A stretch of 64,000 bases of DNA from Halorubrum sp. Hd13 (lineage in GTDB: Archaea > Halobacteriota > Halobacteria > Halobacteriales > Haloferacaceae), in the NCBI RefSeq assembly GCF_002252755.1, contig NZ_NHOY01000121.1, forward strand, positions 1 to 64,000, in the 5' to 3' direction. Made by a program: the position numbers and the translations under genes. This document shows positions 42,583 to 52,361 of this stretch, piece by piece (position 1 is the stretch's first letter; each line of letters begins with the position of its first letter). The notes under the pieces were generated by a model, which was not told the DNA's origin, did not search any database, and saw only the letters and a list, made by a program, of their open reading frames with translations.

Positions 42583-43509
42583 GTGTCACGGTATCGAGAC
42601 GTCGTCCTGTTTTTCACCCTCGCCACGCTCTGGGGCGGCTCCTTCGTCGCCATCGAGGTCGGCCTCGACTACTACCCGCCGGTGCTGTACGCGGCCTGCC
42701 GGTTCGACGTGGCGGCGCTGGTGTTGGTGTCGTACGTCCTCCTGACGGAGACGGGACCGCTCCCCAGCACGCGCGGCGACTTCGCCGCCATCGGCTTCAG
42801 CGGGGGGCTCTCCGTCGCCGCCAACAACTCGCTGCTGTTCGTCGGACAGCAGTACACCACCAGCGGCATCGCCTCGATCACCTACAGCCTCGTGCCGATC
42901 GCGACCGCGGCGGTCGCGGCCGCCTGGATCGGCGGTTCTGACCTCGACGCGCGCGGCGCGTTCGGTGTGGTACTCGCGTTTATCGGCGTCGGGCTCGTCG
43001 CCCAGCCGGACCCCGCGAACCTCGCCGGGGGCGTCACCATCGGGGTCGGGCTGATCTCGATCGGCGTGCTCGCGGTCGCGGTCGGCAGCGTCGGGCTCCG
43101 CACCGTGACGACGAGCTTCTCCAGCATCGCGCTCACGGGGTGGGCGATGCTGTTCGGCGCCACGCTGATCCACGGGCTCAGCGCCGCGCTCGGCGAGACC
43201 CAACGGCTCCCGGTCACGGAGCTTCCCGCGGTCGGTTCGCTGCTGTTCCTCGGCGTGATGTCCTCGGCCGTCGCGTACAGCATCTACTTCACGCTGCTCG
43301 ACCGGCTGGGCCCGTTCGAGATCAACCTCGTCTCCTACGTCGTTCCGGTCGTCGCGACGGTCGCCGGTGCGGTCCTCCTCTTAGAGCCCGTGACGCCGCT
43401 GACGGTCGTCGGCTTCTTCGTCATCGTCGCCGGCTTCGCGCTCCTGAAGCGGCACGCGATCGCCGACGAGGTCCCGCGGCTCCTCTCGCGGGTCGGCGGG
43501 CTGTTCTGA
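42583..43509 (+). CDS. EamA/DMT family transporter
   Basis: A 308-residue, ten-span permease of the drug/metabolite superfamily. Two EamA repeats are visible, the first starting LFFTLATLWGGSFVAIEVGL and the second VGSVGLRTVTTSFSSIALTG. The start is a GTG at 42583, placing the first helix at once. The substrate is unknown; relatives export amino acids or metabolites. Confidence 0.85.
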   Translation: MSRYRDVVLFFTLATLWGGSFVAIEVGLDYYPPVLYAACRFDVAALVLVSYVLLTETGPLPSTRGDFAAIGFSGGLSVAANNSLLFVGQQYTTSGIASITYSLVPIATAAVAAAWIGGSDLDARGAFGVVLAFIGVGLVAQPDPANLAGGVTIGVGLISIGVLAVAVGSVGLRTVTTSFSSIALTGWAMLFGATLIHGLSAALGETQRLPVTELPAVGSLLFLGVMSSAVAYSIYFTLLDRLGPFEINLVSYVVPVVATVAGAVLLLEPVTPLTVVGFFVIVAGFALLKRHAIADEVPRLLSRVGGLF

Positions 43510-43553
43510 CGGGGCCGTCGCGACGACGGCGACGCGGAGGGTCGCCGCCGACC

Positions 43554-44021
43554 TCAGCCGTCGAGCGCGGCGATGTCCTCGACGATCTCGACCGCGTGGT
43601 CCTCGGGAGAGACGCCCTCGTAGGCGAGGACGACGGTCCCCTCGCCGTCGAGCACGTACGTGTTCCGGAACACGCCGTCGAAGGTGTTGCCGAACATCTG
43701 CTTCTCGCCGTACGAGTCGTACGCGCTCGCGACCTCGCCGTCGGGGTCCGACAGCAGCGTGAACGGGAGGTCGTGCTTCTCGGCGAAGGGCTCCAACTCC
43801 TCGACGGGGTCGTCGCTGATCCCGACGACGGCGACGTCGGCCCCCTCGAAGGCGTCCCACTCGTCGCGGAACCCGCACGCCTCGGCGGTACAGCCCGGCG
43901 TGTCGGCGCGCGGGTAGAAGTAGACCACCGTGTACCGCGACTCGTCCGGGTCGACGGTGACGGTCGCGCCGTGCTGGTCGGCCAGCGTGATCGGGGGTGC
44001 GGAATCGCCGGGATCGAGCAT
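43554..44021 (-). CDS. bcp: Peroxiredoxin (BCP/PrxQ type)
   Basis: A 155-residue thiol peroxidase. The active site YPRADTPGCTAEACGF has the peroxidatic Cys44 and resolving Cys49 five residues on, the PrxQ arrangement. It reduces hydroperoxides with thioredoxin-like donors. It is convergent with the EamA gene. Confidence 0.94.
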   Translation of the reverse strand: MLDPGDSAPPITLADQHGATVTVDPDESRYTVVYFYPRADTPGCTAEACGFRDEWDAFEGADVAVVGISDDPVEELEPFAEKHDLPFTLLSDPDGEVASAYDSYGEKQMFGNTFDGVFRNTYVLDGEGTVVLAYEGVSPEDHAVEIVEDIAALDG

Positions 44022-44085
44022 ACCTGCCGTCGTTTCGGCGGCGTCTTAGGGCGTTCGGTCCGGTCCACTTTTATCCGCTACTGTC

Positions 44086-46311
44086 ATGCTAACGATATCG
44101 ATGGTGTGGCAACCGACGCCGTACACGGCCCCGTTGCTCGTGGCGGCGCTCGCCTCCTTCTCCTTCGCCGCGTACGTCGCGAGGAGTCGGGGGCGAGGGG
44201 AGCGCGCGCTCGTCCGCGCGTTCGTCGGCGTCGCGCTCGGGAGCGGGGTCTGGTCGCTGGCGTACGCGGCCCAACTGTCGGCGACCGCGCTCGACGCGAC
44301 CCTCTTCTGGAACCGGTTCGTCTGGGTCGGGACCGGGACCCTCGCGGTCGCTTGGCCCGCGTTCGTGCTCGCGTACGTCGACCGAACGTCGTGGCTCCGG
44401 CCGCGCCGGTTCGCCCTGCTCTGTCTCGTTCCCGCGGCCGTGGTCTCCGGCGCCCTCCTGATCGGTCCCGAGGCGCTGTTCTACCGCGACCCGTCGCTCG
44501 CCGACGTCGGCGGCTACCTCGTCGTGGAGTACGCCCCCACGCCGGAGCTCCTCGCGTTCGTGGCCTACTCGTACGCCGTGAACCTGGTCACCTTCGCCGT
44601 CCTCGGGTACGCGGCGCTCACCCGAGAGGGCGTGTTCCGCCGGCAGGCGGCGCTGCTGCTCGTCGCCGGCGTCGCACCGACGGTCGCCGGCGTCCTCGGC
44701 GTCTGGGGCGCGGTCGGGCCGACGTTCGTCGACCTGACGCCGGTGACGTTCGCCGCCACGTCCGGGGTGATCGGCTGGATCGTGTTCAGACACCGTCTCC
44801 TCGACCTCTCGCCGATCGCCCGCGATACCGTCTTCGCGAACCTCGCCGACGGGGTCGTCGTCGTGGACGCGACCGGCCGTATCGTCGACGTCAACGAGCC
44901 GGCGAGGGGACTGTTCCCGTCCGTCGCGGTCGGACGAGACGTCGTGGAGGCGTTCGACTCCGCCCCGGGCGTCGTCGAGGCGATGCGGGGCGCCCGGACC
45001 GAGTCGTCGCGCGAGGGCGAGTTCCGGGTGACCCTCACCGACGGGGAGAGTCACCGGTTCCTGACCGTGGACGCCCACGCGATCGACGGCGCTGACGCCG
45101 GAGCGCCGCCGCGTGACGGGGCCGGCGGCACCGTCCTCCTCTTCCGGGACGTCACCGAGCGGGAGACTCTCCAGCGCCGGTATCGGACCCTCATCGAGAA
45201 GTCGCCGAACGTCGTGGCCGTCTGCGGGACCGACGGTCTCGCCCGCTACGTGAGCCCGTCGATAGAGCGGCTGCTCGGCCACTCGCCCGCCGAGGTCGAG
45301 GGGCGACCGATCGTCGACCTCGTCCACCCCGACGACGAGTTGGAGTCGCAGCGCGCGTTCGAGCGGGCGTTCGAGACCGACGAGCCGCAGCCGCTCGACC
45401 ACCGCATCGCCCACGCCGACGGGAACTGGCGCCGGTTCGAGACGACCGTCGAGCGCCTGTTCGACGACACCGAGGAGGTCGTGATCACCGCGACGGACGT
45501 GACGGAGAGCCGTCGGTACGAGCAACGCCTGCAGGTCCTCAACCGCGTGCTCAGACACGACCTGAAGAACGACACGAACGTGATCGGCGGCTACGCCGAC
45601 CTCCTGCGCGACCACGTCGACGAGGACGGCGGCGACTACTTGGACATCATCGACCGGAAGGTAGAGACGCTGACGCACCTCAGCGACCAGGCCCGCGAGA
45701 TCGACGTGGCGCTCCACAACGAGGCCGAACAGACGCGGATCGACCTCGCGCGGCTGGTCGAGCGGCTCTCCGAGTCGCTCGAATCGTCGTTCCCGGACGC
45801 GACGGTGCGGGTCTCGACTCCCGACGCCGCCGTCGCGCACGCCGACGAACTCCTCGAGTCCGCCGTCCGGAACGTGCTGGAGAACGCCGTGGTCCACAAC
45901 GACCGCGAGCGCCCGACCGTCGACGTCACGGTCGCGGCCGCCGGCGGCGGGTACCGGATCGAGGTCGCCGACGACGGCCCGGGGATCCCGCCGGTCGAGC
46001 GGGCGGTCTTCTCGGAGGCGCGCGAGACGGCGCTGGAGCACGCGAGCGGGCTGGGGCTCTGGCTCGTCCACTGGATCGTCACGGGATCGGGCGGCGAGCT
46101 CGACATCGAGACGCGGGACCCGACCGGGACGGTGGTGCGGATGCGGCTCCCTGCGGCCGACGCCGACGGCGGGACTGCGGCCGAAGCAGACGCCGAGGAC
46201 ACTCCCGCGGCCGAAGCAGACGCCGAGGACACTCCCGCGGCCGACGCCGACGGCGGGAATGTCGCCGGGGCAGACGGCGGAAGCTCCGCCGCGACGGACG
46301 TGCGCGACTAG
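44086..46311 (+). CDS. 7TM-PAS-PAS sensor histidine kinase
   Basis: A 741-residue membrane kinase. Seven hydrophobic spans fill residues 12-235, matching the histidine kinase N-terminal 7TM domain. Two PAS domains follow (about 245-355 and 365-485, the latter starting RTLIEKSPNVVAVCGT). HisKA has LNRVLRHDLKNDTNVIGG and HATPase_c has ENAVVHND, VADDGPGIPP and GLGLWLVHWIV. The last 55 residues are acidic low complexity with a duplicated AEADAEDTPA unit. No response regulator is nearby. It probably senses a membrane or small-molecule cue. Confidence 0.9.
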   Translation: MLTISMVWQPTPYTAPLLVAALASFSFAAYVARSRGRGERALVRAFVGVALGSGVWSLAYAAQLSATALDATLFWNRFVWVGTGTLAVAWPAFVLAYVDRTSWLRPRRFALLCLVPAAVVSGALLIGPEALFYRDPSLADVGGYLVVEYAPTPELLAFVAYSYAVNLVTFAVLGYAALTREGVFRRQAALLLVAGVAPTVAGVLGVWGAVGPTFVDLTPVTFAATSGVIGWIVFRHRLLDLSPIARDTVFANLADGVVVVDATGRIVDVNEPARGLFPSVAVGRDVVEAFDSAPGVVEAMRGARTESSREGEFRVTLTDGESHRFLTVDAHAIDGADAGAPPRDGAGGTVLLFRDVTERETLQRRYRTLIEKSPNVVAVCGTDGLARYVSPSIERLLGHSPAEVEGRPIVDLVHPDDELESQRAFERAFETDEPQPLDHRIAHADGNWRRFETTVERLFDDTEEVVITATDVTESRRYEQRLQVLNRVLRHDLKNDTNVIGGYADLLRDHVDEDGGDYLDIIDRKVETLTHLSDQAREIDVALHNEAEQTRIDLARLVERLSESLESSFPDATVRVSTPDAAVAHADELLESAVRNVLENAVVHNDRERPTVDVTVAAAGGGYRIEVADDGPGIPPVERAVFSEARETALEHASGLGLWLVHWIVTGSGGELDIETRDPTGTVVRMRLPAADADGGTAAEADAEDTPAAEADAEDTPAADADGGNVAGADGGSSAATDVRD

Positions 46312-46365
46312 CGCCGTCGCCGTCCCTCCGCAACCTCTTTGCGGTCGCTGGTCGAACCGACGGTC

Positions 46366-47274
46366 ATGAGTCACGGATCCCTGGACGAGGACGCGGTCGA
46401 GAGCTACCGGGAGGCCGGCGCGGTGTTGGTCGAGGCGACGAACGAGGCCCGCGAGATGGTCGAGCCGGGGCGGTCGCACTTGGAGGTCGCCGAGTGGACG
46501 GAGGACTTCGTCCGCGAGCAGGGAGCCGGGCTCGCGTTCCCCGTCAACATCAGCGTCGATCCCGAGGCGTCGCACGCCACCCCGACCCGGGACGACGACA
46601 CGGAGTTCGGCGAGGAGATGGTGTGTCTCGACGTCGGCGTCCACGTCGACGGCTACATCGCCGACGCCGCGGTGACCGTGGACCACTCCGGGAACCCGGA
46701 GCTCGTCGAGGCCGCCGAGATGGCGCTGGAGGCCGCGGTCGACGAGGCCGGTCCGGGCGTCGAGGTCGGCGTCGTCGGCGCGGCGATCGAGGACGTGATC
46801 CGGGGGTACGGCTACACCCCCGTCCTGAACCTCTCCGGCCACGGCGTCGAGCGCTACGACGCCCACACGGGGCCGACGGTGCCGAACCGGGGGGTCGACC
46901 GCTCCGTCGAGCTAGAGCCGGGGCAGGCGGTCGCGATCGAGCCGTTCGCCACCGACGGCCGCGGGAAGGTCGGCGAGGGGACCGACGAGGAGATCTTCGA
47001 GCGACAGGGGTCGGCGAGCGTGCGCGACCGCCGCGCGCGGCAGGCCTTAGAGGAGATCGAGGCGTTCGACGACCTCCCGTTCGCGGCGCGGTGGCTGGAG
47101 GGCGACCGCGTCGAGATGGCGTTGCGGCGGCTCAAGCAGGCGGGCGCGGTCAAGGGGTACCCCGTCCTGAAGGAGGCCGACGACGCCTTGGTGAGCCAGG
47201 CGGAGCACACCCTGCTGATCGCCGAGGACGGCGTCGAGGTGACGACGGCCGGGATCCACGGCTTCGACGACTGA
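46366..47274 (+). CDS. map: Methionine aminopeptidase, type II
   Basis: A 302-residue dinuclear metallopeptidase removing initiator methionine. The metal ligands lie in VCLDVGVHVDGYIADAAVTVD (two Asp), NLSGHGVERYDAH (His), IEPFATDG (Glu) and a C-terminal QAEHTLLI (Glu). The insertion of about 60 residues after the Asp ligands marks type II. The ATG at 46366 gives MSHGSLDEDAV. Its stop overlaps the next start by one base. Confidence 0.94.
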   Translation: MSHGSLDEDAVESYREAGAVLVEATNEAREMVEPGRSHLEVAEWTEDFVREQGAGLAFPVNISVDPEASHATPTRDDDTEFGEEMVCLDVGVHVDGYIADAAVTVDHSGNPELVEAAEMALEAAVDEAGPGVEVGVVGAAIEDVIRGYGYTPVLNLSGHGVERYDAHTGPTVPNRGVDRSVELEPGQAVAIEPFATDGRGKVGEGTDEEIFERQGSASVRDRRARQALEEIEAFDDLPFAARWLEGDRVEMALRRLKQAGAVKGYPVLKEADDALVSQAEHTLLIAEDGVEVTTAGIHGFDD

Positions 47275-47825
47275 TGGACCGGATCTACGCCCCGTGGCGG
47301 ATCGAGTGGGTCGAGCGCGAGTCGGACCCGATCGACGGCTGCCCGTTCTGCGTCCTGCCGGACCGCGAGGACGCCCGCGAGGCGCGGATCGTCGCCGAGA
47401 GCGAGCGCAACTACGTCCTCTTGAACAACGCCCCGTACAACCCGGGCCACGCGATGGTGATCCCGGACGAGCACGTCGAGGATCCGACCGACCTCGACGA
47501 CGCGACCCTCCTCGACCACGCACGGCTGAAGTCGGCGACGCTGACGGCGTTGCGCCACGACGTCGACCCCGACGGCGTGAACACGGGCCAGAACCTCGGC
47601 GGGGCCGCCGCCGGGGGGTCGATCGACCACCTCCACACTCACGTCGTCCCGCGGTGGAACGGCGACACGAACTTCATGCCCGTCACCGGCGAGACGAAGG
47701 TCATCGTGGAGGCGGTCGACCGCACGTACGGGCACCTCCACGCCGGCTTCGCCGCCGGCGACGACGTGGTCGATCCGGGCGACGCCGAGGCCGGCGAGGC
47801 GGTCGAGATCGACTTCGACAGCTGA
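47274..47825 (+). CDS. HIT family hydrolase
   Basis: A 183-residue nucleotide hydrolase/transferase. The histidine triad is HLHTHVVPRW, preceded by NTGQNLGGAAAGGSIDHLH. A CPFC pair near residue 23 (DGCPFCVLP) plus upstream residues may bind zinc, as in Fhit-like HIT proteins. It is translationally coupled to map (TGATG). Confidence 0.9.
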   Translation: MDRIYAPWRIEWVERESDPIDGCPFCVLPDREDAREARIVAESERNYVLLNNAPYNPGHAMVIPDEHVEDPTDLDDATLLDHARLKSATLTALRHDVDPDGVNTGQNLGGAAAGGSIDHLHTHVVPRWNGDTNFMPVTGETKVIVEAVDRTYGHLHAGFAAGDDVVDPGDAEAGEAVEIDFDS

Positions 47826-48345
47826 GGCGACGGCGATCCAGTATTTAAATAGCCGTGAATGACGGCGAAGATTATTTTATAAATGACGGAGGCGGCGGCG
47901 CGCCCCGGTGAGCGGCCGACAGGCCGCGAGCCGACGGTGCGAGGTCGTCGGGCGAAGCCCGACTGCCAGAGAATCTCCGATTCTCGCTGGACGCGGTGAG
48001 CGCTCGTAAAGCGCGAACCGCGAGGCTGGGGAAGTGTGAGGTGCTGTGCGGTATAGGTGGGACTCAAAAGGGCAGCCGGTGAGGCGGACGGAGGCGTTCA
48101 CGAGAGCTCCGCTCTCGTGAGCCAATCAGAACGCGAAGCGTTCTGATGACGATGCAAGGACCGCAAGGAGCGAGTGAAACGAGCGACTGAGGACCGTAGC
48201 GAGCGTGCGTCCGCCTCACCGGTTGGGGCTTTGGAAGTGTTCACCGCAGCAACGCCGACCATTTATAAACAGTCGACAGCAACACCACGCTCCGACCTGT
48301 AAACGACTCTCCTCGCGACGTACTACACCTACTCCTCGATGCGCG
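47826..48345. other. Hairpin-dense intergenic island
   Basis: 520 bases without a gene. After A+T-rich promoter-like stretches (TATTTAAATAG at 47842, TTTTATAAATG at 47875) comes a series of perfect hairpins with three-base loops: GTCGGGC/GCCCGAC (47947-47963), GAGAATC/GATTCTC (47969-47985), a ten-pair stem at 48098-48120 and a ten-pair stem at 48125-48147. The last two are enclosed by a 15-base inverted repeat, 48076-48090 with 48208-48222. The loops are GAA or TCC. It resembles a dispersed non-coding repeat or a transcribed structured RNA; no transposase is present. Confidence 0.6.
48076..48222. repeat. 15-bp inverted repeat enclosing two hairpins
   Basis: CCGGTGAGGCGGACG at 48076-48090 is exactly complementary to 48208-48222. 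The enclosed 117 bases hold two perfect ten-pair hairpins. The whole would fold as one long-stemmed structure. Confidence 0.8.
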
Positions 48346-49110
48346 TCAGTACACCAGCTCCCCGGAGATGAACTTCCGGGTGCGCTCGTCCGACGGGTCT
48401 TCGAAGATCCGCTCGGTCGGGCCGACCTCGGTGACACCGTCGTCGAGCAGCACCGCGACTCGGTCCGCGACACGCTCCGCCTGATGCATGTCGTGCGTCG
48501 CCACGACGACGCCGATCCCGCGGTCGCGGGCCTTCGCCATCGCGTCCTCGATGACGGCGGTGTTCCGCGGGTCGAGGTCGGAGGTGGGCTCGTCGAGGAG
48601 GAGGACGTCGGGGTCGTACGCCAGCGCCCGGGCGAACGACACCCGCTGCGCCTCGCCGCCGGAGAGCGAGTCCGCCCGCTGGGTCGCCTTCTCGGAGAGC
48701 CCCACCACGTCGAGCGCGTCGCCGACGGCGTCGGCGGGCTCGTGCAGCCCGACGAGCGAGCGGAGCTGGGCCTGAAGCCGGTCCGCCCACGGGCGGCGGA
48801 TCCGCAGGCCGTACTCGACGTTGCGCGCGACGGGCGCGTCGAAGAGGCTCGCCTCCTGGAACACCATCCCGACCCGCCGGCGCAGTGCGAGCCGCTCCGA
48901 CTCCTCGGCGGTCCACACGTCGGTGCCGTCGAGCGCGACGGCGCCGTCGTCGGGTTCGAGCGAGAGCGCGAGCGTCCGGAGCAGGGTCGTCTTGCCGACG
49001 CCGGACGGACCGATCACCGCGACCACCTCTCCGGAGTCGACGGTCAGCGAGAGATCGCGGAACACCGGCCCGTCGCCGTACGAGCGGGAGACGTTCCGGA
49101 GCCGGAGCAT
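48346..49110 (-). CDS. Tungstate/molybdate-type ABC transporter, ATPase
   Basis: A 254-residue ABC ATPase: Walker A GPSGVGKTTLL, Q-loop GMVFQEASLF, signature LSGGEAQRVSFARAL, Walker B VLLLDEPTSDLD and the switch VVATHDMHQAERVADRV. It powers import through the adjacent permease; start and permease stop are adjacent. Similarity to TupC-type ATPases and the binding protein suggest tungstate. Confidence 0.88.
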   Translation of the reverse strand: MLRLRNVSRSYGDGPVFRDLSLTVDSGEVVAVIGPSGVGKTTLLRTLALSLEPDDGAVALDGTDVWTAEESERLALRRRVGMVFQEASLFDAPVARNVEYGLRIRRPWADRLQAQLRSLVGLHEPADAVGDALDVVGLSEKATQRADSLSGGEAQRVSFARALAYDPDVLLLDEPTSDLDPRNTAVIEDAMAKARDRGIGVVVATHDMHQAERVADRVAVLLDDGVTEVGPTERIFEDPSDERTRKFISGELVY

Positions 49111-49928
49111 CAGCGGTGCACCCCCTGATCGCCGAGCCGGATCACGACGGCGTTGACCGTCAACACGAGCGCGACGAGGACGGCGCCGAGTATCATCGCG
49201 GTCTCGTACTGCCCCTGTCTGGCCTCGAGCTGGATGGCGGTCGTCAGCGTCCGCGTCTTCGATATCCCGTCCGCGCCGGTGATGTTGCCGCCGACGATGA
49301 GCACGGAGCCGACCTCGCTGATAGCGCGGCCGAATCCCGCGAGGATCGCGGTGGCGATACCGTACCGGGCCTCCTTGAGGACGACGAGCGCCACGTCGAC
49401 GCGCGTGCCGCCGAGCACGCGGGCGGCGTCGCGGACGTTCTGATCGACGCCGGAGATCGCCGCGAGGCTGATCGCCGTGATCGGCGGCGTCGCGAGTACG
49501 AACTGCGACATGATCATCGCCTGCTTCGTGAAGACCAGATCGAGCGCGCCGAGCGGTCCCTGGTTCGAGACGGCGAACAGCACGAGGAGGCCGACGACGA
49601 CGCTCGGGAACCCCATCCCGGTGTTGATCACGGACTTCGCGAACTGCTTGCCCGGGAAGTCGGTGAATCCCATCACGACCGCGATCGGGATGCTGAAGAG
49701 CGTGCTCAGCGCCACCGCCGTGAGGCTCACGTACAGGGAGACGTAGATGATGCTCCAGACGTACCCGTCCCTGAACGGAAGGTCGAGGAGGGCCGGGAGG
49801 TCAGCGGCGACTGGTCCCCCGAGGAGGGCCGGGAGGTCAGCGGTAACCGGGCTCCCGAGAACGATCGGCAGCAGCGGTGCGACTGATTCGAGCGGCACGC
49901 TCACCCGTCGGTGGAGTTCCCACTCCAA
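49110..49928 (-). CDS. Tungstate-type ABC transporter, permease
   Basis: A 272-residue permease with about five spans. The EAA loop reads [42 protein letters not shown], as in TupB/ModB. The N-terminal 50 residues contain a duplicated [12 protein letters not shown]-type unit (a roughly 40-base direct repeat in DNA) and overlap the binding-protein gene by 28 bases, so the true start may be later, near the first span ([13 protein letters not shown]). Confidence 0.86.
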   Translation of the reverse strand: MEWELHRRVSVPLESVAPLLPIVLGSPVTADLPALLGGPVAADLPALLDLPFRDGYVWSIIYVSLYVSLTAVALSTLFSIPIAVVMGFTDFPGKQFAKSVINTGMGFPSVVVGLLVLFAVSNQGPLGALDLVFTKQAMIMSQFVLATPPITAISLAAISGVDQNVRDAARVLGGTRVDVALVVLKEARYGIATAILAGFGRAISEVGSVLIVGGNITGADGISKTRTLTTAIQLEARQGQYETAMILGAVLVALVLTVNAVVIRLGDQGVHR

Positions 49929-50842
49929 CCTTCCGGAACGTACTGCTGGAAGTCAGGGCTCTCGGAGACCGCCCTGGGGAAGAACAGCTGCTCTCCGTTC
50001 ATCTGGTAGTCGGCGATCGCCTCTTGGGCCCCGGGGCTGGTGATCCAGCCGATGTACGCCATCGCGAGGTCGTAGTTGGCGTTGTCGTGGACGCCGGGGT
50101 TGACGGCCATGATCCCGTAGGGGTTCGCGAGGATCTCCGGGCCGTCCTCGATCGGCCCCTGCACGAGGATCGTCAGGTCGATCTCCGAGCGCTGCGAGAT
50201 GAACGTGCCGCGGTCGGAGAGCGTGTACGCGCCCTGCTGGTTGGCGTTGTTGAGCGCCTCGCCCATCCCGGCGCCGATCTCCTGGTACCAGTCGCCGCCG
50301 GGGTCGGTCCCCGCGGCCTCCCAGAGGTTCAGCTCCTTGGTGTGCGTGCCGGAGTTGTCACCGCGGGAGACGAACGGGGCCCCCGCCTCGGCGATCGCCG
50401 TGAGCGCCTCGGTCGCCGAGTCCATCCCCCGGATCCCCGCCGGGTCGCCCTCGGGCCCGACGATCACGAAGTCGTTGAACATCAGGTCCCGGCGGTTGAC
50501 TCCGTACCCGTTCCGCAGGAACTCGTCTTCGAGCCCGCGGGCGTGGACCATCACCACGTCGGAGTCGCCGTTCCGGGCCGACTCGAGGGCCGCGCCCGTC
50601 CCCTGCGCGACCGCGTCGACGGTCACGCCGTACATCTCCTCGAAGTCGCCGTGGATCGCGTCGAGGAGCCCCGTGTCGTATGTGCTCGTCGTGGTCGTGA
50701 GCGTCAGGGCCTCGCCGGCCACGGCGGCCCCGCCGCCGGTCTGCTCTTGGCTCCCCCCCAACTGCGCACAGCCGGCGGTGCTCGCGACAGCCCCTGCGCC
50801 GAGCGCGGCGACGAACCGTCTTCGATGTATCGACATAGACAC
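49901..50842 (-). CDS. Tungstate-type substrate-binding lipoprotein
   Basis: A 313-residue exported binding protein. The N-terminus has a Tat motif ([14 protein letters not shown]) followed by a lipobox-like STAGC. The mature part has [14 protein letters not shown], matching the TupA oxyanion loop (TTTS), and [17 protein letters not shown], a TupA hallmark. A second ATG two codons downstream is possible. A TATA-like AATTATATTA about 20-30 bases upstream suggests a near-leaderless mRNA. First gene of the operon. Confidence 0.88.
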   Translation of the reverse strand: MSMSIHRRRFVAALGAGAVASTAGCAQLGGSQEQTGGGAAVAGEALTLTTTTSTYDTGLLDAIHGDFEEMYGVTVDAVAQGTGAALESARNGDSDVVMVHARGLEDEFLRNGYGVNRRDLMFNDFVIVGPEGDPAGIRGMDSATEALTAIAEAGAPFVSRGDNSGTHTKELNLWEAAGTDPGGDWYQEIGAGMGEALNNANQQGAYTLSDRGTFISQRSEIDLTILVQGPIEDGPEILANPYGIMAVNPGVHDNANYDLAMAYIGWITSPGAQEAIADYQMNGEQLFFPRAVSESPDFQQYVPEGWSGNSTDG

Positions 50843-51073
50843 ACCGATGGACTGATAGGTAATATAATTTCTGCACGCGGATAACCGCGATCGGTTACTC
50901 GCTCCCGCACGGAGCGATCGAGGTGCGCCGGTGAAGCCGAGCCGGTGTCCGATCGCGCCCCGAGATCGGTCGGAATCGGAGGGGAAGACGACTGGAACCG
51001 GTTACGTCGCCGTCGGGGACGCCGGCGTACCGGGAGGGAAAGCGCCAACACCCCCCGGGACGACGGTGTCGAC

Positions 51074-51838
51074 ATGGACGAAAGCGGCGACGAGGGCGCC
51101 GCCGAAGGGAGCGCCGCCGGCGCGGGCCGCGGCAGCGCGGCGCTCATCGAGGGCGACGCCGAGTTCGACGGGCGGGACGCCGCGCTCCTCCGGGCGGTCC
51201 ACGAGGCGGGCTCGGTCGCGGGCGCGGCCGCGGAGCTGGGGCGTTCGCGGGCCCGAGCGCTCTCGCGGATAGAGCGCCTAGAGGAGGCGTTCGGCCGGTT
51301 GGTCGAGCGCCGGCGCGGCGGCTCGGGGGGCGGCGGCAGCCGGCTCACCGACGCCGGGCGCGAGCTGCTCGACCGCTACGACCGACTGCAGGCCGTGCTC
51401 GCCGCGACCGCGAGCGTGCCCGAGACGGTGCTCGACGGGACGGTCGCGAGCGTCGACGGCGAACTGGCCGACGTCGACACCGCGGTCGGCACGCTTCGGG
51501 GGCTCCACGATAACGCGACCGTCGGCGACGCGGTGCAGGTCAGAGTCGGCGCCGACGCGGTGACGATGCACTCGGGGGACGCCGACATCGACCCGGACGC
51601 GACGAGCGCGCGGAACCGGCTCCGAGGGACGGTCGTCGACATCGACGCGGGCGAGACGGTCTGCACGGTTCGCGTCGCGGTCGAGGGCACGGCGTTCCAC
51701 GTGCTGGTCACCGCCGAGAGCGCGTCCCGGCTGGCGCTCACCGAGGGCGACGACGTGTCGGTGCGGTGGAAGGCGACGGCCACCCGGCTGGTGAGACACG
51801 CGACGACCGCCGGCTCCGCCGAGCCGTCGCGGGACTGA
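51074..51838 (+). CDS. ModE-like regulator with TOBE domain
   Basis: A 254-residue regulator. After an acidic Gly-rich N-terminus, residues 35-105 form a LysR/ModE-type winged helix (LLRAVHEAGSVAGAAAELGRSRARALSRIERLEEAFG). The C-terminal half is a TOBE/MOP-like oxyanion domain (ARNRLRGTVVDIDAGETVCTVRVAVEGT...ALTEGDDVSVRWKATAT). It is divergent from the tungstate ABC operon and probably represses it when molybdate or tungstate is bound. The ATG at 51074 is chosen; the open stretch upstream is Arg-rich and unlike coding sequence here. Confidence 0.87.
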   Translation: MDESGDEGAAEGSAAGAGRGSAALIEGDAEFDGRDAALLRAVHEAGSVAGAAAELGRSRARALSRIERLEEAFGRLVERRRGGSGGGGSRLTDAGRELLDRYDRLQAVLAATASVPETVLDGTVASVDGELADVDTAVGTLRGLHDNATVGDAVQVRVGADAVTMHSGDADIDPDATSARNRLRGTVVDIDAGETVCTVRVAVEGTAFHVLVTAESASRLALTEGDDVSVRWKATATRLVRHATTAGSAEPSRD

Positions 51839-51858
51839 CACCGGACGGGCCGGAGCGG

Positions 51859-51966
51859 TCACTCCTGCCTGGATCGCTTCCAGGCCGGGTAAAGCTCTAT
51901 CACGGCGATCAGGCTGAGCGCGACGCCGACGGCGATCATCAGTGCGTCCGGGTCGATATCGTCCAT
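51859..51966 (-). CDS. 35-residue single-span membrane protein
   Basis: A short frame, MDDIDPDALMIAVGVALSLI followed by AVIELYPAWKRSRQE: an acidic N-terminus, one transmembrane helix and a basic end. This polarity and the haloarchaeal composition suggest a real small protein. Convergent with the TOBE regulator. No function is known. Confidence 0.5.
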   Translation of the reverse strand: MDDIDPDALMIAVGVALSLIAVIELYPAWKRSRQE

Positions 51967-52140
51967 ACCCCAACGTGGGGGCGTAAACGTGTAATCGTTT
52001 GCCACGATTCGAGGAGCGACCGGTCCGCGCGCGGGGACCGGTCTCCGGTTCGGTACGGGTCGCGACGGCCGACCGATCGCGGCCGCGGCGCGCTTCGGGG
52101 AACGAAGACGTATGTGCGCGAGCGTCCAAAGATCGTCATC

Positions 52141-52263
52141 ATGCCCGCGACAGACGACGAACGCGACGACGGGAACGATCGACTGTTCGCAGTCGTCATG
52201 ATCGCGCTCTCGGTGCTCATCTTCCTCGCCGTCCGCAGGTCGGAGCGCTCGCGCTCCGACTAA
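52141..52263 (+). CDS. 40-residue single-span membrane protein
   Basis: Starts MPATDDERDDGNDRLF with one hydrophobic helix (AVVMIALSVLIFLAV) and a basic tail RRSERSRSD. Same design as the 35-residue protein nearby: acidic head, one span, basic tail. No family recognised. Confidence 0.5.
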   Translation: MPATDDERDDGNDRLFAVVMIALSVLIFLAVRRSERSRSD

Positions 52264-52361
52264 GGCGTCCGCGGCGAGAGCGCGACGACAGAGCCGCCGA
52301 ATCCGGGTCGTTCGTTCTCGCTGACGGGAACTGATTTACATGTACGCACCCTACTGAATCT

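Noticed and set aside
44089-46866. A 925-codon open frame opposite the 7TM histidine kinase
   Set aside because: Low-complexity Arg/Asp-rich translation with no motif, overlapping a complete kinase on the other strand.
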